Assembly (NCBI GenBank): GCA_023423065.1
Contig: JAFAGC010000077.1
Location: 1-64,000 of the forward strand
Direction: 5' to 3'
From: Pseudomonadota bacterium
GTDB lineage: Bacteria > Pseudomonadota > Gammaproteobacteria > Steroidobacterales > Steroidobacteraceae
Length of the DNA: 64,000 nucleotides
Under the pieces are notes generated by a model that worked only from the letters and a program-made list of their open reading frames with translations, was not told the origin of the DNA and ran no database searches. Position numbers and translations under genes: made by a program. Shown piece after piece: positions 1 to 8,840 of the stretch (the first letter of the stretch is position 1; each line of letters starts with the position of its first letter).

Positions 1-1942
1 CCACCGCATTGCTCACCACCGCGCCGCCCTTCTCGGCCTGCTGGCGCGCGGCCAGCGCGAGCTGATTCGCCTGGCCGGCGTTGTCGGCGGTCTGCTTGAC
101 GGTCGAGGTCATCTGCTCCATCGACGATGCGGTTTCCTCGAGGCTCGAGGCCTGCTCCTCCGTGCGCTGCGACAGGTTCGTGTTGCCGCGCGAGATCTCC
201 TCGGCGCCCACCTTCACCTGGTTGCTCGCGACCTTGACGCGATTGACCAGGTCGCTGCTCGCCTGCAGCAGCGAATTCACGCCGCGGCAAACCGTCTCGA
301 GTTCGCCCGTCTTGCCTTCCATCGGAATGCGTTGCGTGAGATCGCCATCGATCGCGGCCTTGACCGCGTCCATCGTCTGCTGGATCGCGATCTGCAGGTC
401 GCGCTGCGCGCGCATGGTCGCGGTCACCTCGGTCGCGTACTTCACGACCTTGATGGGTTTACCATTGGCATCGGGAATCGGGTTGTAAGAGGACTGCAGC
501 CATACCTCGCGCCCGCCCTTGGCGATGCGCCGGTAACTGCCCATCACGGCCTCACCGCGATTGAGCTGCGCCCAGTATTCGCGGTACTCCGCGCTCGCCG
601 CGTATCCTCCGTCGAGGAACATGCTGTGATGTTTGCCGATCACTTCGCCGGGCGTATACCCCATGATGCGCGAGAAGTTTTCGTTCACGCTGCGCACGTG
701 GCCGTCCATGTCGAACTCGACGACCGCCTGCGCGCGGCCGATCGCTTCGAGCTGCCCCTGGTAGTCCGCGTTGCGCTCCATCTGCGCCGAAACGTCGGAT
801 CCGTACATGACGATCTTGTACGGTTTTCCGTCGGCGCCGGCGATCGGGTTGTACGAAGCCTGCACCCACAGCGGACGGCCGCCCTTCGCGATCCGCTGGT
901 AGGTGCCGATGTCCACTTCGCCGCGGTTCAACCTGGCCCAGAACGCCCGGTACTCGGCGTTCGCCGCGAACGCCGGATCGACCATGACGCTGTGATGTTT
1001 GCCGACGATCTCGTCGGCCGGGAAACCCATGCCGCGCACGAGGTTCTCGTTGACCTTGCGCACGATGCCGTCCATGTCGAGTTCGACGACGGCCTGCGCG
1101 CGGCTCATCGCCGCAATCTGCGCCCGCGAATCCGCGTCCGCCGCGTCGCGTGCGCGCAGCGCGCCCTGCATGTCCGCGAGCGCGTTCAAGAGCTGGCTCG
1201 CCTCGTCGTTGCCGTGCGCTTCGATGACGTTGTCGAGCCTGCCCTGGCGAATCGCATCCGCGATCCCCACGGCCTTGCGCAACGGCTTCACGATACTGCG
1301 CGTCAGTACGATCGCGAACGCGCTTCCGAAAGCGAGCGCGGCGAGGCACGCGATCCAGATGCTGCGCTGGGCGCTCAGATAGCTCGCGTGACTTTCCGCG
1401 GCCGACGCAACGAATCCTTCCTGCTGCTGGTTGCGCAGCATGCGGAACGGCGCGACGTAGGCCTCGAGCAGCGGCACGAGCTCGGTGCTGAACTGCTGCA
1501 TCGCCTGGTCGCGGGTCTTGGGATCCTTGACGAGATCCATGATCGCGGCGCGCTGGGCCAGGTAGCGCTCGCGGCCGGCGGCGGCCTCGGCGAGCAGCGC
1601 CTTGCCGGCGTCGTCCGTGACCAGGTTTTCGAGCTGCTGGAGTCCCTGGCTGTTCGCGCGGCTGTTGTCGTCCATCTCCGTGCGCAGGCGCTGCACGAGC
1701 GCATCGTTGCCGCTCGCGAGCAGCAGCACCTGCAGCGACTTCGCGAAGTTGTCGCGCGTGCGGGTCTCCATCTCCATTGCGACGCGCGCCTTCTCCCATT
1801 GCTGGGTCGACATGTGCGTGACCACGGAGTCTATGTGCGACAGGCGTGAGAAAACGACCGCACCGATGATCGCCGAGGCGATCAGCAGCAGGCCGAAACC
1901 GATGGCCAGCCGCACGGAAACCTTCAAACCGGAAAACCTCAT
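1..1942 (-). CDS. Methyl-accepting chemotaxis protein with tandem PAS domains (3' end outside window)
   Basis: Transmembrane chemoreceptor that would signal through CheA and CheW. I translated the minus frame by hand: it stays open from an ATG at 1942 to the window edge, 647 codons. Order: TM1 near residues 7-30, periplasmic four-helix region, TM2 near 205-230, HAMP, PAS1 around 280-390, PAS2 around 400-510, then the start of the signalling domain with the conserved SSLEETASSMEQM methylation region near 597. The two PAS copies are close tandem duplicates (each with VNEN, GKHHS, LNRGE, RIAKGGR and YNPI), as in BdlA/Aer-like energy or redox sensors. It lies 40 bp after cheA and is probably cotranscribed with it. 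The ligand is unknown, and the C-terminus and any CheR/CheB tether lie outside the window. Confidence 0.9.
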   Translation of the reverse strand, partial: MRFSGLKVSVRLAIGFGLLLIASAIIGAVVFSRLSHIDSVVTHMSTQQWEKARVAMEMETRTRDNFAKSLQVLLLASGNDALVQRLRTEMDDNSRANSQGLQQLENLVTDDAGKALLAEAAAGRERYLAQRAAIMDLVKDPKTRDQAMQQFSTELVPLLEAYVAPFRMLRNQQQEGFVASAAESHASYLSAQRSIWIACLAALAFGSAFAIVLTRSIVKPLRKAVGIADAIRQGRLDNVIEAHGNDEASQLLNALADMQGALRARDAADADSRAQIAAMSRAQAVVELDMDGIVRKVNENLVRGMGFPADEIVGKHHSVMVDPAFAANAEYRAFWARLNRGEVDIGTYQRIAKGGRPLWVQASYNPIAGADGKPYKIVMYGSDVSAQMERNADYQGQLEAIGRAQAVVEFDMDGHVRSVNENFSRIMGYTPGEVIGKHHSMFLDGGYAASAEYREYWAQLNRGEAVMGSYRRIAKGGREVWLQSSYNPIPDANGKPIKVVKYATEVTATMRAQRDLQIAIQQTMDAVKAAIDGDLTQRIPMEGKTGELETVCRGVNSLLQASSDLVNRVKVASNQVKVGAEEISRGNTNLSQRTEEQASSLEETASSMEQMTSTVKQTADNAGQANQLALAARQQAEKGGAVVSNAV

Positions 1943-1982
1943 TTAGGGAAAACTCCGCGGAGACTTGAGAACGGGAAACGAT

Positions 1983-4145
1983 TCATGCGGCCGCCTGCGA
2001 GCCTGCGTGGCCCACTTCGCGGCCGGCAAGCCGGGCAAAGAAATTCGAGATCACGCCGGGCACGTCGAGAATGAGAGCGACGCGACCGTCCCCCAGCATG
2101 GTCGCGCCGGCGAGCCCGACCACGGGCCGGAAGTTCGACTCGAGGCTCTTGATGACCACCTGTTGCTGCGACATCAGCTCGTCGACGAACAGGCCGACAC
2201 GTTTGCCGTCGGCCTCGACCACCATGAGCAGGCCGTCGAGCAGGTTCGTGTGATCGGGCTTTATCCCGAACAGCTCGTACAGCCGCACGATGGGTAGATA
2301 GGAATCGCGCAGCTTGAACACCTCGGTCCGGTTGGCGATGGTGTTGACCATCTCCCTGCGCACCTCGATGGTCTCGACGATCGACACGATCGGCACGACG
2401 TAGACCTCGCCGCCGACGCGTGCGAGCTGGCCGTCGAGGATCGCGAGCGTCAGCGGCAGACGGATACGCACCGTGCTGCCCGAGCCCGCGACGGAGTGGA
2501 TCTGCACGTGGCCGCCGAGCTCGTTGATGTTGCGCTTGACGACGTCCATGCCGACGCCGCGGCCCGAGACGTCGCTCACCACGTCCGCGGTGGAGAAGCC
2601 GGGCGCGAAGATGAGGTTGAAGATCCGGTCCTCGGACAGTTCCTCGTCGGGACCCACCAGTCCGCGATCGCGTGCCTTCGCGAGGATCTTGTCGCGCTTG
2701 AGTCCGCCGCCGTCGTCGGTGACTTCCACCACGACGTTGCCGCCCTTGTGATAGGCGTTGAGCTCGATCACGCCGTGCGCGGGCTTGCCGGCCGCGAGGC
2801 GTACGTCCGGCGCCTCGATGCCGTGATCGATCGCATTCCTGACCAGGTGAACCAGCGGGTCGCCTATCTTCTCGAGCACGGTCTTGTCGAGCTCGGTCTG
2901 CTCGCCGATCAGGCGCAGTTCGATCTTCTTGCCGAGCCGCTGCCCGAGATCGCGCACCAGGCGCGGGAAACGGTTGAACACGAAGCTGATGGGCAGCATG
3001 CGCACGCGCATCACGCTTTCCTGCAGGTTGCGCATGTGCCGCTCGAGCTGGACGAGCGCGCTGCGCAGCTCTTCGGCTTCGCGCCCTTCGAGCGGCGCCG
3101 CGAGCTGGCTCAGCACGGACTGCGTGATCACGAGCTCGCCGACGGAGTTCAGCAGCTCGTCTATCTTCTCGATGCTGACGCGGATCGAACCGCCGTCGGA
3201 ATTTGCATTGGCGACGGCGCTCGCACCTGCCGCGGCGCCGGCCGGCTGTGCAGGCCGGGAATCGGCGACCGGAACAGGCACGTTCACGGGCGCCGCGGAC
3301 ACATTCGGGGTCGCCGTGGTCACCGGCTCGGGTACGGGCGCCACGCTCGCCGGAGCGGGCTCGGCCTGCGGATGACCGAAAGCTTCGATGTTCAGGTCGC
3401 ACTCGTCCTCAACCCAGTCGAACACCGCGCGGATCGCGGACTCATCCACGGCGCCCGTCATCTCGATGCGCCAGGACAGGCGGCACTCTTCGGGATCGAG
3501 TTCGGCGAGCAGCGGCACCCATTTGGCGTCGACGCGCACTTCGCACGGCGCCAACCGGCCGAGCTCGCGCAGCAGGCGCACCGGATCGTTGCCGTGGAGC
3601 AGTAGTTTGGGACCGGGAACGAAATGGACGCGCCAGCCGCGCGGGCCACCGGGCGCGGGCGCCTGCGGCACGGGAGCCGCCGCGGCGGCGACCTGGCCGG
3701 CCGCATTGCCATGGGTCGCATTGCCATGAGTCGCATCGCCGTTGGTCGCATCGCCTCGGGTCGCGAGGATGCCCTCGATCTCGGACTGCAGCGTTCCGAT
3801 ACGCGCGCTGTCCAGGGGCTGTCTGGCCTGCGTCGCCGCGAGCATCTCGCGCATCAGGTCGCCGGCACGCAGCAGCGTGTCCACCATCGCGGGGTTCGCG
3901 CGGCGATTGCCGCTGCGCAATTCGTCGAGCAGCGTTTCGAGCTTGTGCGTGAACGAAGCGATCGCGTTGAATCCGAAGGTCGCGCTGCCGCCCTTGATCG
4001 AATGCGCGACGCGGAAGATCGTGTTGATCAGTTCGAGGTCGGATTCTCCGGCCGACAGCTTGAGCAGCGCGGCCTCCATGGAATCGAGCGCCTCGAAGCT
4101 CTCGGCGAAGAAGGTCTCGTGGAATTGTGAGAGGTCGAGCGACAT
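1983..4145 (-). CDS. cheA: Chemotaxis histidine kinase CheA
   Basis: Kinase that phosphorylates CheY in the chemoreceptor array. 720 aa. P1 Hpt domain with the phosphorylated His at residue 48 (FRVAHSIKGG); P2-like CheY-binding region about 165-275; Ala/Pro-rich linker; P3 dimerisation helix (KIDELLNSVGELVITQ) from about 320; P4 ATPase with N box (HLVRNAIDHG), G1 (DDGGG) and G2 (GRGVGMDVV); C-terminal CheW-like P5. The start is 3 nt after the STAS gene stop. No cheW, cheB or cheR is in the window; they may follow the receptor beyond position 1. Confidence 0.97.
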   Translation of the reverse strand: MSLDLSQFHETFFAESFEALDSMEAALLKLSAGESDLELINTIFRVAHSIKGGSATFGFNAIASFTHKLETLLDELRSGNRRANPAMVDTLLRAGDLMREMLAATQARQPLDSARIGTLQSEIEGILATRGDATNGDATHGNATHGNAAGQVAAAAAPVPQAPAPGGPRGWRVHFVPGPKLLLHGNDPVRLLRELGRLAPCEVRVDAKWVPLLAELDPEECRLSWRIEMTGAVDESAIRAVFDWVEDECDLNIEAFGHPQAEPAPASVAPVPEPVTTATPNVSAAPVNVPVPVADSRPAQPAGAAAGASAVANANSDGGSIRVSIEKIDELLNSVGELVITQSVLSQLAAPLEGREAEELRSALVQLERHMRNLQESVMRVRMLPISFVFNRFPRLVRDLGQRLGKKIELRLIGEQTELDKTVLEKIGDPLVHLVRNAIDHGIEAPDVRLAAGKPAHGVIELNAYHKGGNVVVEVTDDGGGLKRDKILAKARDRGLVGPDEELSEDRIFNLIFAPGFSTADVVSDVSGRGVGMDVVKRNINELGGHVQIHSVAGSGSTVRIRLPLTLAILDGQLARVGGEVYVVPIVSIVETIEVRREMVNTIANRTEVFKLRDSYLPIVRLYELFGIKPDHTNLLDGLLMVVEADGKRVGLFVDELMSQQQVVIKSLESNFRPVVGLAGATMLGDGRVALILDVPGVISNFFARLAGREVGHAGSQAAA

Positions 4146-4148
4146 TCT

Positions 4149-4586
4149 TCAGCCCGGGCACTCGAGCAACGGACCGACCCCGAGGATGCGCACGGCGTCC
4201 TCGAACACGGGCGAGCGCGACTTCCAGACGTACTGCAGGTTGCGCTCGAGGCATTCGAGCGCGAACGCGAGCACGAGCTGCACGCCGGCGGTATCGACGT
4301 GTTGAACGCTGCCACCTTCGATTTCGCAGGGGCCCGGACGCTCGAGTTGCTCGAGCAGATGGGCCTTGAGCGTTTCGGCTTCCTTGATCGTGCAGGAAAC
4401 GGGCAACACGACGCGGCCTGTCGCAGGCCCTTCGACGGGCAATGCGGCAACCGGGATCGCCTCGTTCGACGATGGATCCATGATCTTCGGGGTCTCCAGA
4501 ACGGTCTCCTTCACCGTTTGTTTCGGCCGTTTCGGGCCCCGGGTTGATGAGACCCGCTTCACACTGCGGGACTTCACTTTCTTCAT
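4149..4586 (-). CDS. STAS-domain protein linked to CheA
   Basis: 145 aa. A Lys/Arg-rich N-terminal tail of about 45 residues is followed by a single STAS fold (about 55-140), as in MlaB and anti-anti-sigma proteins. The usual DS/TAG phospho-acceptor loop is HVDTAGVQLVLAF, so a Thr stands where SpoIIAA-type proteins have Ser. The start overlaps the DUF2802 stop (ATGA) and the gene ends 3 nt before cheA, so translation is probably coupled. Function unknown; the context suggests a regulatory or structural role near the CheA array. Confidence 0.8.
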   Translation of the reverse strand: MKKVKSRSVKRVSSTRGPKRPKQTVKETVLETPKIMDPSSNEAIPVAALPVEGPATGRVVLPVSCTIKEAETLKAHLLEQLERPGPCEIEGGSVQHVDTAGVQLVLAFALECLERNLQYVWKSRSPVFEDAVRILGVGPLLECPG

Positions 4587-5002
4587 GCCGCGTCTTCGCG
4601 GGTCGCTCCCACTCCTCCGTGCAGGCGTTGGAGTAAGCGGGCCTCCGTATCGGGAACGCCGCTGGTGGCGACGATCTCGTCGACCGTGGCGCCGGCGCGC
4701 GCCAGGCGGCGCGCGGTCTCATAACTGCGGATCGCCGCTGGCTCACGGCGGCGCGGCGCCGGCGGCGCTTCGACGGGGCGTTCGACCCGCGCCGGGATCG
4801 ACGCGACCAGCGTCGCGAGCGCGCTCACCTTCTCCGCCAGGGCCTGGATGTCGGCCTGGCTGCGCTCGTGCGCGGCTGCCAGCTTCTCCAGCTGCTCCGC
4901 GGATTCGCGCCGCATGCGGCCGAGCGCCCACGCGAAGGCGCCGAAGGCGCACACGATGGCGATGACGCGCAATACGCCAGTCAGGTAATCGATGTTTTCC
5001 AC
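4583..5002 (-). CDS. DUF2802 protein of the flagellar/chemotaxis cluster
   Basis: 139 aa from a GTG at 5002. I prefer this start because GGGAG lies 7 nt upstream and overlaps the motD stop; the upstream in-frame start would run 67 bp into motD. One N-terminal TM segment (about residues 10-28), a coiled coil (about 30-65), a Pro/Arg linker, and a C-terminal DUF2802 segment (SYETARRLARAGATVDEIV) that looks like a small helix-turn-helix. Proteins of this family sit beside cheW or motCD in other polar-flagellated gammaproteobacteria. Precise role unknown. Confidence 0.8.
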   Translation of the reverse strand: MENIDYLTGVLRVIAIVCAFGAFAWALGRMRRESAEQLEKLAAAHERSQADIQALAEKVSALATLVASIPARVERPVEAPPAPRRREPAAIRSYETARRLARAGATVDEIVATSGVPDTEARLLQRLHGGVGATREDAA

Positions 5003-5006
5003 GAAC

Positions 5007-6089
5007 TCACTCCCGCGTCGGATTTCCGGCGCCTGCAGTTGGCCTTGCAGTTGGAGGAGCAGGTTCCGTGCCACCGACCGCGGCCGCGGGGCTGGGCAAT
5101 GTGACGGGCTTCACGGGCACGGTCTCGGGTTGCGCCGAGCGTTCGGGCCGCGCCGCTTCGCCCGGTGTGGCCAGTTCCTCGGCGGACGCGGGGATCTCCT
5201 CGCTTTCCGCGGCGGTGTCCGACGGCGCCGGCGCGCCGTCGCCCGCGAGGATCACGATGACCACGCGGCGATTCGCGTTGCGGCCCGCGACCGTTTCGTT
5301 GCTGTCGGTCGGACGGTATTCGCCGAAGCCGAGCACCGACAGTCGCGCCGGCGAAATGCCCATCTGTTCGAAGTGATGCACGACGCTCGCGGCGCGCGCC
5401 GAGGACAGCTCCCAGTTCGACGGGAACGCCACGGTGTTGATCGGCTGGTTGTCGGTGTGGCCTTCGACTCGCACCGGGTTCGGATATTTCGATAGCGTGG
5501 CCGCGAGCGCATCGAGCGCCGGCTTGGCCTTCGGAGACAGCTTCGCGACGCCGCTCGCGAACAGGATGTCGGTGCGCACTTCGACCTCGAGCCAGAACTC
5601 GTGGCGGCGCACGGCGACGAGATTCGCATCGACGAGCGCCTGCAGCGCCTTCTCGAGTTCGTCGGCGACGCGCTCGAGCTGCTGCGCGGTCGGGTGGTCG
5701 GACGGAATCGGCTGCGAACGGCCGGTGCGTCCCGCGCCCGGATACGGCGCGGCGCCCGCGCCCGCGTCGCCCGTCGTGTCGATGTGGATGGCCTCGAGCA
5801 TCTCGCGCGGCTGCCCCTCGATCATCGACTGCTTGACGATGGTCATCTGGATGTCGGCGCCGGAGCCGCGCGTCTTCATGCCCACCTGGATGGGCTCGAG
5901 CGTCTTCGGCGTGCCGCGGAACGCGGCCTGCAGCGAGTCCGACAACACGCGGAACTTGCCCTCGTTGATCGAGGAGATCGCGTACATCACCACGAAGAAC
6001 GCGAGCAGCAGCGTGATGAGGTCGCCATAGGGGATGGCCCAGGCCTCGTGGTTGGCGTGCTCTTCGTGTTTCTTGTGCCTGCGACCCAT
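5007..6089 (-). CDS. motD: Flagellar stator protein MotD (MotB family)
   Basis: Peptidoglycan-anchored stator subunit. 360 aa: basic N-terminus, one TM (about 18-40) with the proton-binding Asp at residue 23 (PYGDLITLLL), plug/linker, OmpA-like domain about 145-265 (VEGHTDNQPI, NANRRVVI), then a low-complexity Ala/Pro/Glu tail. Called MotD rather than MotB because it follows cheY-cheZ-motC as in Pseudomonas. The ATG directly abuts an inverted-repeat element, so the upstream region comes from the repeat; the nearest Shine-Dalgarno-like GAGG is about 12 nt from the ATG, further than usual. Confidence 0.93.
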   Translation of the reverse strand: MGRRHKKHEEHANHEAWAIPYGDLITLLLAFFVVMYAISSINEGKFRVLSDSLQAAFRGTPKTLEPIQVGMKTRGSGADIQMTIVKQSMIEGQPREMLEAIHIDTTGDAGAGAAPYPGAGRTGRSQPIPSDHPTAQQLERVADELEKALQALVDANLVAVRRHEFWLEVEVRTDILFASGVAKLSPKAKPALDALAATLSKYPNPVRVEGHTDNQPINTVAFPSNWELSSARAASVVHHFEQMGISPARLSVLGFGEYRPTDSNETVAGRNANRRVVIVILAGDGAPAPSDTAAESEEIPASAEELATPGEAARPERSAQPETVPVKPVTLPSPAAAVGGTEPAPPTARPTAGAGNPTRE

Positions 6090-6209
6090 AATGGGGACAT
6101 TCCTCGTTTCCTAGCAAACGGGGACAGGCCTCCTATCTAATGGGCAGCCGAGATCCGACCGAACAACGAGGCCTGTCCCCGTTTCCTGGAAACGAGGAAT
6201 GTCCCCATT
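6090..6209. repeat. REP-like inverted pair between motC and motD
   Basis: Two arms of about 42 nt face each other: 6090-6131 and 6169-6209, with 37 nt between. They are near-perfect inverse copies differing only in the short middle (GCTAGG against CCTGG). Each arm begins with TGGGGACATTCC and contains CGTTT...AAACG, so it can also fold by itself. A third copy of the same 42-mer lies at 57678-57719. The arm ends coincide with the motC stop codon and the motD start codon. The arrangement resembles REP/BIME sequences spread by RAYT transposases; no such transposase is in the window. Confidence 0.85.
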
Positions 6210-6948
6210 AATGCAGGTAGCCATTGAGCTTCGACTCGATCGCGCGGGGGTTCTCGCCGAGGACGATGGACACGACGCCTTCGATCACCATCTCGCGCAC
6301 CTGGGTCTGCTCGGCGACGATGCCCTTGAGCTTGCCGGCGATCGGCAGGAAGAAGAGGTTCGCGAGGCCGATGCCGTACACGGTGGCGGTGAACGCGGCG
6401 GCGATGCCCTGCCCCAGCTTCGACGGATCGGCGAGGTTCTGCATCACGGCCATGAGGCCGAGCACCGCGCCGATGATGCCGAGCGTCGGCGCGTAGATGC
6501 CCATGCCTTCGTACACTTTCGCGGCGCGCTGATCCACGTGCTCGCGCACGCCCACTTCGACTTCGAGGATGGCGCGGATCGCATCCGGTTCGCCGCCGTC
6601 GACCACGAGCTGCAGCCCGCGCTGCACGAACGGATCGGTCTCCTTTTCGATGAGCGGCTCGAGTCCGAGCAGGCCCTGCTTGCGGGCGATCGTGCTCCAC
6701 TCGACGATCTTCTTGATGAGCGCTTCCGCCTGCATCGGCGGCGGCTTGAGCACCCAGGAGAACCGCGCCATCGCATGTTTGAACACCGGCAGCGGAGTCT
6801 GGATGAAGATCGCGGCCACCGTGCCGACGACCACGATCATGAACGCGGCCGCCGAGAGCAGCGCGTGAATGCCCGCACCCTTGAGCACGGCGCCCACGAG
6901 CACCGCGACCAGCGCGAGGATGAAGCCGATTGCGGAAAGTATGTCCAC
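6208..6948 (-). CDS. motC: Flagellar stator protein MotC (MotA family)
   Basis: Ion-channel stator subunit that pushes on FliG. 246 aa with four TM segments (about 3-20, 28-50, 145-165, 180-200), a large cytoplasmic loop between TM2 and TM3, and the conserved YAPTLGIIGAVLGLM around the channel proline. The stop codon lies in the edge of the inverted repeat that separates it from motD. In most genomes motC and motD are adjacent; here about 118 bp has been inserted. Confidence 0.94.
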   Translation of the reverse strand: MDILSAIGFILALVAVLVGAVLKGAGIHALLSAAAFMIVVVGTVAAIFIQTPLPVFKHAMARFSWVLKPPPMQAEALIKKIVEWSTIARKQGLLGLEPLIEKETDPFVQRGLQLVVDGGEPDAIRAILEVEVGVREHVDQRAAKVYEGMGIYAPTLGIIGAVLGLMAVMQNLADPSKLGQGIAAAFTATVYGIGLANLFFLPIAGKLKGIVAEQTQVREMVIEGVVSIVLGENPRAIESKLNGYLH

Positions 6949-6951
6949 TGC

Positions 6952-7707
6952 CTACTTGCCCGCCGAGACGCTCGCGATCAACGCGTCGATGTCGTCCTGC
7001 CCGCTCATCGCGTCGGCGTTCGTCGATACCCCCGGAACCTGCGGCCCCGCGCCGCGATAGAGATCCGTGGCGACCGCCGGCAGCTTGAGCGCCGGCATGC
7101 GGCGCGTGTCCTCGCCGTTGGCGAGCGCGACCAGCTGGGCGAGCACGGCTTCGAGCTCGCACACGAGCGCGATGATGCCGCGGATGATCTGGCCGGTGAG
7201 ATCCTGGTACCCCTGCGCGAGCAGCACTTCGGAAAGCAGCCCGCGCACCTTGTCGGCGTCGGCGCGCGCGCGGCCGAGGAATTCCTGCGCGCGCTCCGGC
7301 CAGTCGGATTCGAGCGCGAGCTGGCGCTGGCCGAACGCATTCCAATCCGAGATCAATTGCGCAGCGGCGCGCGAGGTCCGTTCGACCAGCGGTCCGGACT
7401 GATCCACGAGATCGAGCGTGCGATGCGCCGCCTCGTCGGTGAGCTTGACGACGTGCGAGAGGCGCTTGCGCGCGTCCGGCACTTCCTCGGCGAGCGCGTC
7501 GATGCGCGCCTGTTCGCGGAAGCGCCGCAGCGCGGACTTCGCGCTTTCGGTCAGGCGGCGCAGCTCGGGATTGAATTCCTCGTTGAGCGCCGCACGCAGC
7601 CGTTCGAATGCGCCGCGAAACGCGGACTCGTCGTTCGCCTCGACGGCGGTCGCGAGATCGGCGACCTGCGAACGATATCGATCGTGCAGTGTTTCTGGAC
7701 GGGACAT
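6952..7707 (-). CDS. cheZ: CheY-P phosphatase CheZ
   Basis: Removes phosphate from CheY-P to end the motor signal. 251 aa from the ATG at 7707, preceded by GAGG at 7 nt; an upstream in-frame TTG overlaps cheY and is less likely. Long helical hairpin, then the active-site helix QGYQDLTGQIIRGII with the catalytic Gln. It ends with the CheY-binding peptide QDDIDALIASV, which closely resembles the FliM N-terminus (NQDEIDALLNGV) encoded in the same operon. Gap to motC is 3 nt. Confidence 0.93.
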   Translation of the reverse strand: MSRPETLHDRYRSQVADLATAVEANDESAFRGAFERLRAALNEEFNPELRRLTESAKSALRRFREQARIDALAEEVPDARKRLSHVVKLTDEAAHRTLDLVDQSGPLVERTSRAAAQLISDWNAFGQRQLALESDWPERAQEFLGRARADADKVRGLLSEVLLAQGYQDLTGQIIRGIIALVCELEAVLAQLVALANGEDTRRMPALKLPAVATDLYRGAGPQVPGVSTNADAMSGQDDIDALIASVSAGK

Positions 7708-7715
7708 GGTCAGCC

Positions 7716-8108
7716 TCAAGCCGCGGCCGCCTTGCTCGCCAGGATCTTGTCGATCTTTTCCTTGAGCGTCGCGGCCGTGAAGGGCTTGATCACGTAGCCG
7801 GAAACGCCGGCCTGCGCCGCCTCGACGATCTGCTCGCGCTTGGCCTCGGCCGTCAGCATGAGCACGGGTAGTTTGGCGAGCTTGGCGTCGGCGCGCACGG
7901 CCTTGAGCAGGTCGAGGCCCGGCATGCCCGGCATGTTCCAGTCGGTGATGAGGAAATCGAAGTTGCCGTTCTTGAGCAGCGGCAGCGCGGTGTTGCCGTC
8001 GTCCGCCTCGGTCACGTCGGCGTAGCCGAGTTCGTTCAGCAGTCCCTTCACGATCCTGCGCATGGTCGAGAAGTCGTCGACCACGAGGAATTTCATTGTG
8101 TTGCTCAC
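7716..8108 (-). CDS. cheY: Chemotaxis response regulator CheY
   Basis: Single receiver domain that carries the CheA phosphate to FliM. 130 aa. Acid pocket D11-D12, phospho-acceptor D56 (ITDWNMPG), switch Thr86 and invariant K108 (VIKPF). GTG start at 8108 with AGGAG 7 nt upstream; the sequence also offers an ATG four codons later. 3 nt after the fliA stop. Confidence 0.96.
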   Translation of the reverse strand: MSNTMKFLVVDDFSTMRRIVKGLLNELGYADVTEADDGNTALPLLKNGNFDFLITDWNMPGMPGLDLLKAVRADAKLAKLPVLMLTAEAKREQIVEAAQAGVSGYVIKPFTAATLKEKIDKILASKAAAA

Positions 8109-8111
8109 CGT

Positions 8112-8840
8112 CTATCTCCTCTCATTGTCCACTCGCCAGCCCGACAGCCGGGCCTGCAGTCGCGACAGCGCCTGGCCGTGGATCTGGCAGATCCGCGATT
8201 CGCTCACCTTCAGCACCGCGCCGATTTCCTTGAGGTTCAACTCATCGTCGTAGTACAGGGACATCACCATGCGCTCGCGCTCCGGCAGTCCCGCGATGGC
8301 TTCCGTCAGCGCGGCGCGAAACCGCTCGTCGATCACGTCGCGAAACGGGTCCGCGTTCGGATCCGTCGCGCTGATCTCGCCTTCTTCCGTCGTGAGGCTC
8401 GCGATCTGGCAACCCGCCGCGTCCTCCACGATCTTGTGATACTCCTCGAGGCTCACGCCCATCTTGTTCGCGACGTCCGAGTCGCGCGCCTCGCGGCCGA
8501 TCTCCGCTTCCAGCTCGCGGATCGCCGTCGCGACCGCGCGCGCCTTGCGGTGCACGGAGCGCGGCGCCCAGTCGAGCTTGCGCAATCCATCGAGCATCGC
8601 GCCGCGAATGCGGATGCCGGCGTAGGTCTCGAAACTCGCCCCACGTCCGGTCGAATAGTTGGAGGCGGCCTCCAGCAGGCCGAGCATCCCGGCCTGGATC
8701 AGATCGTCGACCTCGACCGAGGCCGGCAGTCGCCCCGCGAGGTGGTATGCGATGCGCTTCACCAGTTCGGCATGGCGCATCACCAGCTGCTCGGTTTCCC
8801 GGGCGCCGGCGCGCTGGCTGTAGGCGCTCACTCCGCTCAT
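8112..8840 (-). CDS. fliA: Flagellar sigma factor FliA (sigma-28)
   Basis: Directs RNA polymerase to late flagellar promoters; held by FlgM until the hook is finished. 242 aa from ATG 8840, which overlaps the fleN stop (ATGA). Region 2 (VEVDDLIQAGMLGLLEA) and region 4 HTH (LNLKEIGAVLKVSESRICQIH) are intact. Likely targets in this window are the TMAA-N15-GCCGTTAM sites at 28867-28893, 32860-32886 and 44249-44275. Confidence 0.96.
   Translation of the reverse strand: MSGVSAYSQRAGARETEQLVMRHAELVKRIAYHLAGRLPASVEVDDLIQAGMLGLLEAASNYSTGRGASFETYAGIRIRGAMLDGLRKLDWAPRSVHRKARAVATAIRELEAEIGREARDSDVANKMGVSLEEYHKIVEDAAGCQIASLTTEEGEISATDPNADPFRDVIDERFRAALTEAIAGLPERERMVMSLYYDDELNLKEIGAVLKVSESRICQIHGQALSRLQARLSGWRVDNERR

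Noticed and set aside
5003..5074. Upstream in-frame start for the DUF2802 gene inside motD
   Set aside because: It would overlap motD by 67 bp with no ribosome site; the GTG at 5002 has GGGAG at good spacing.
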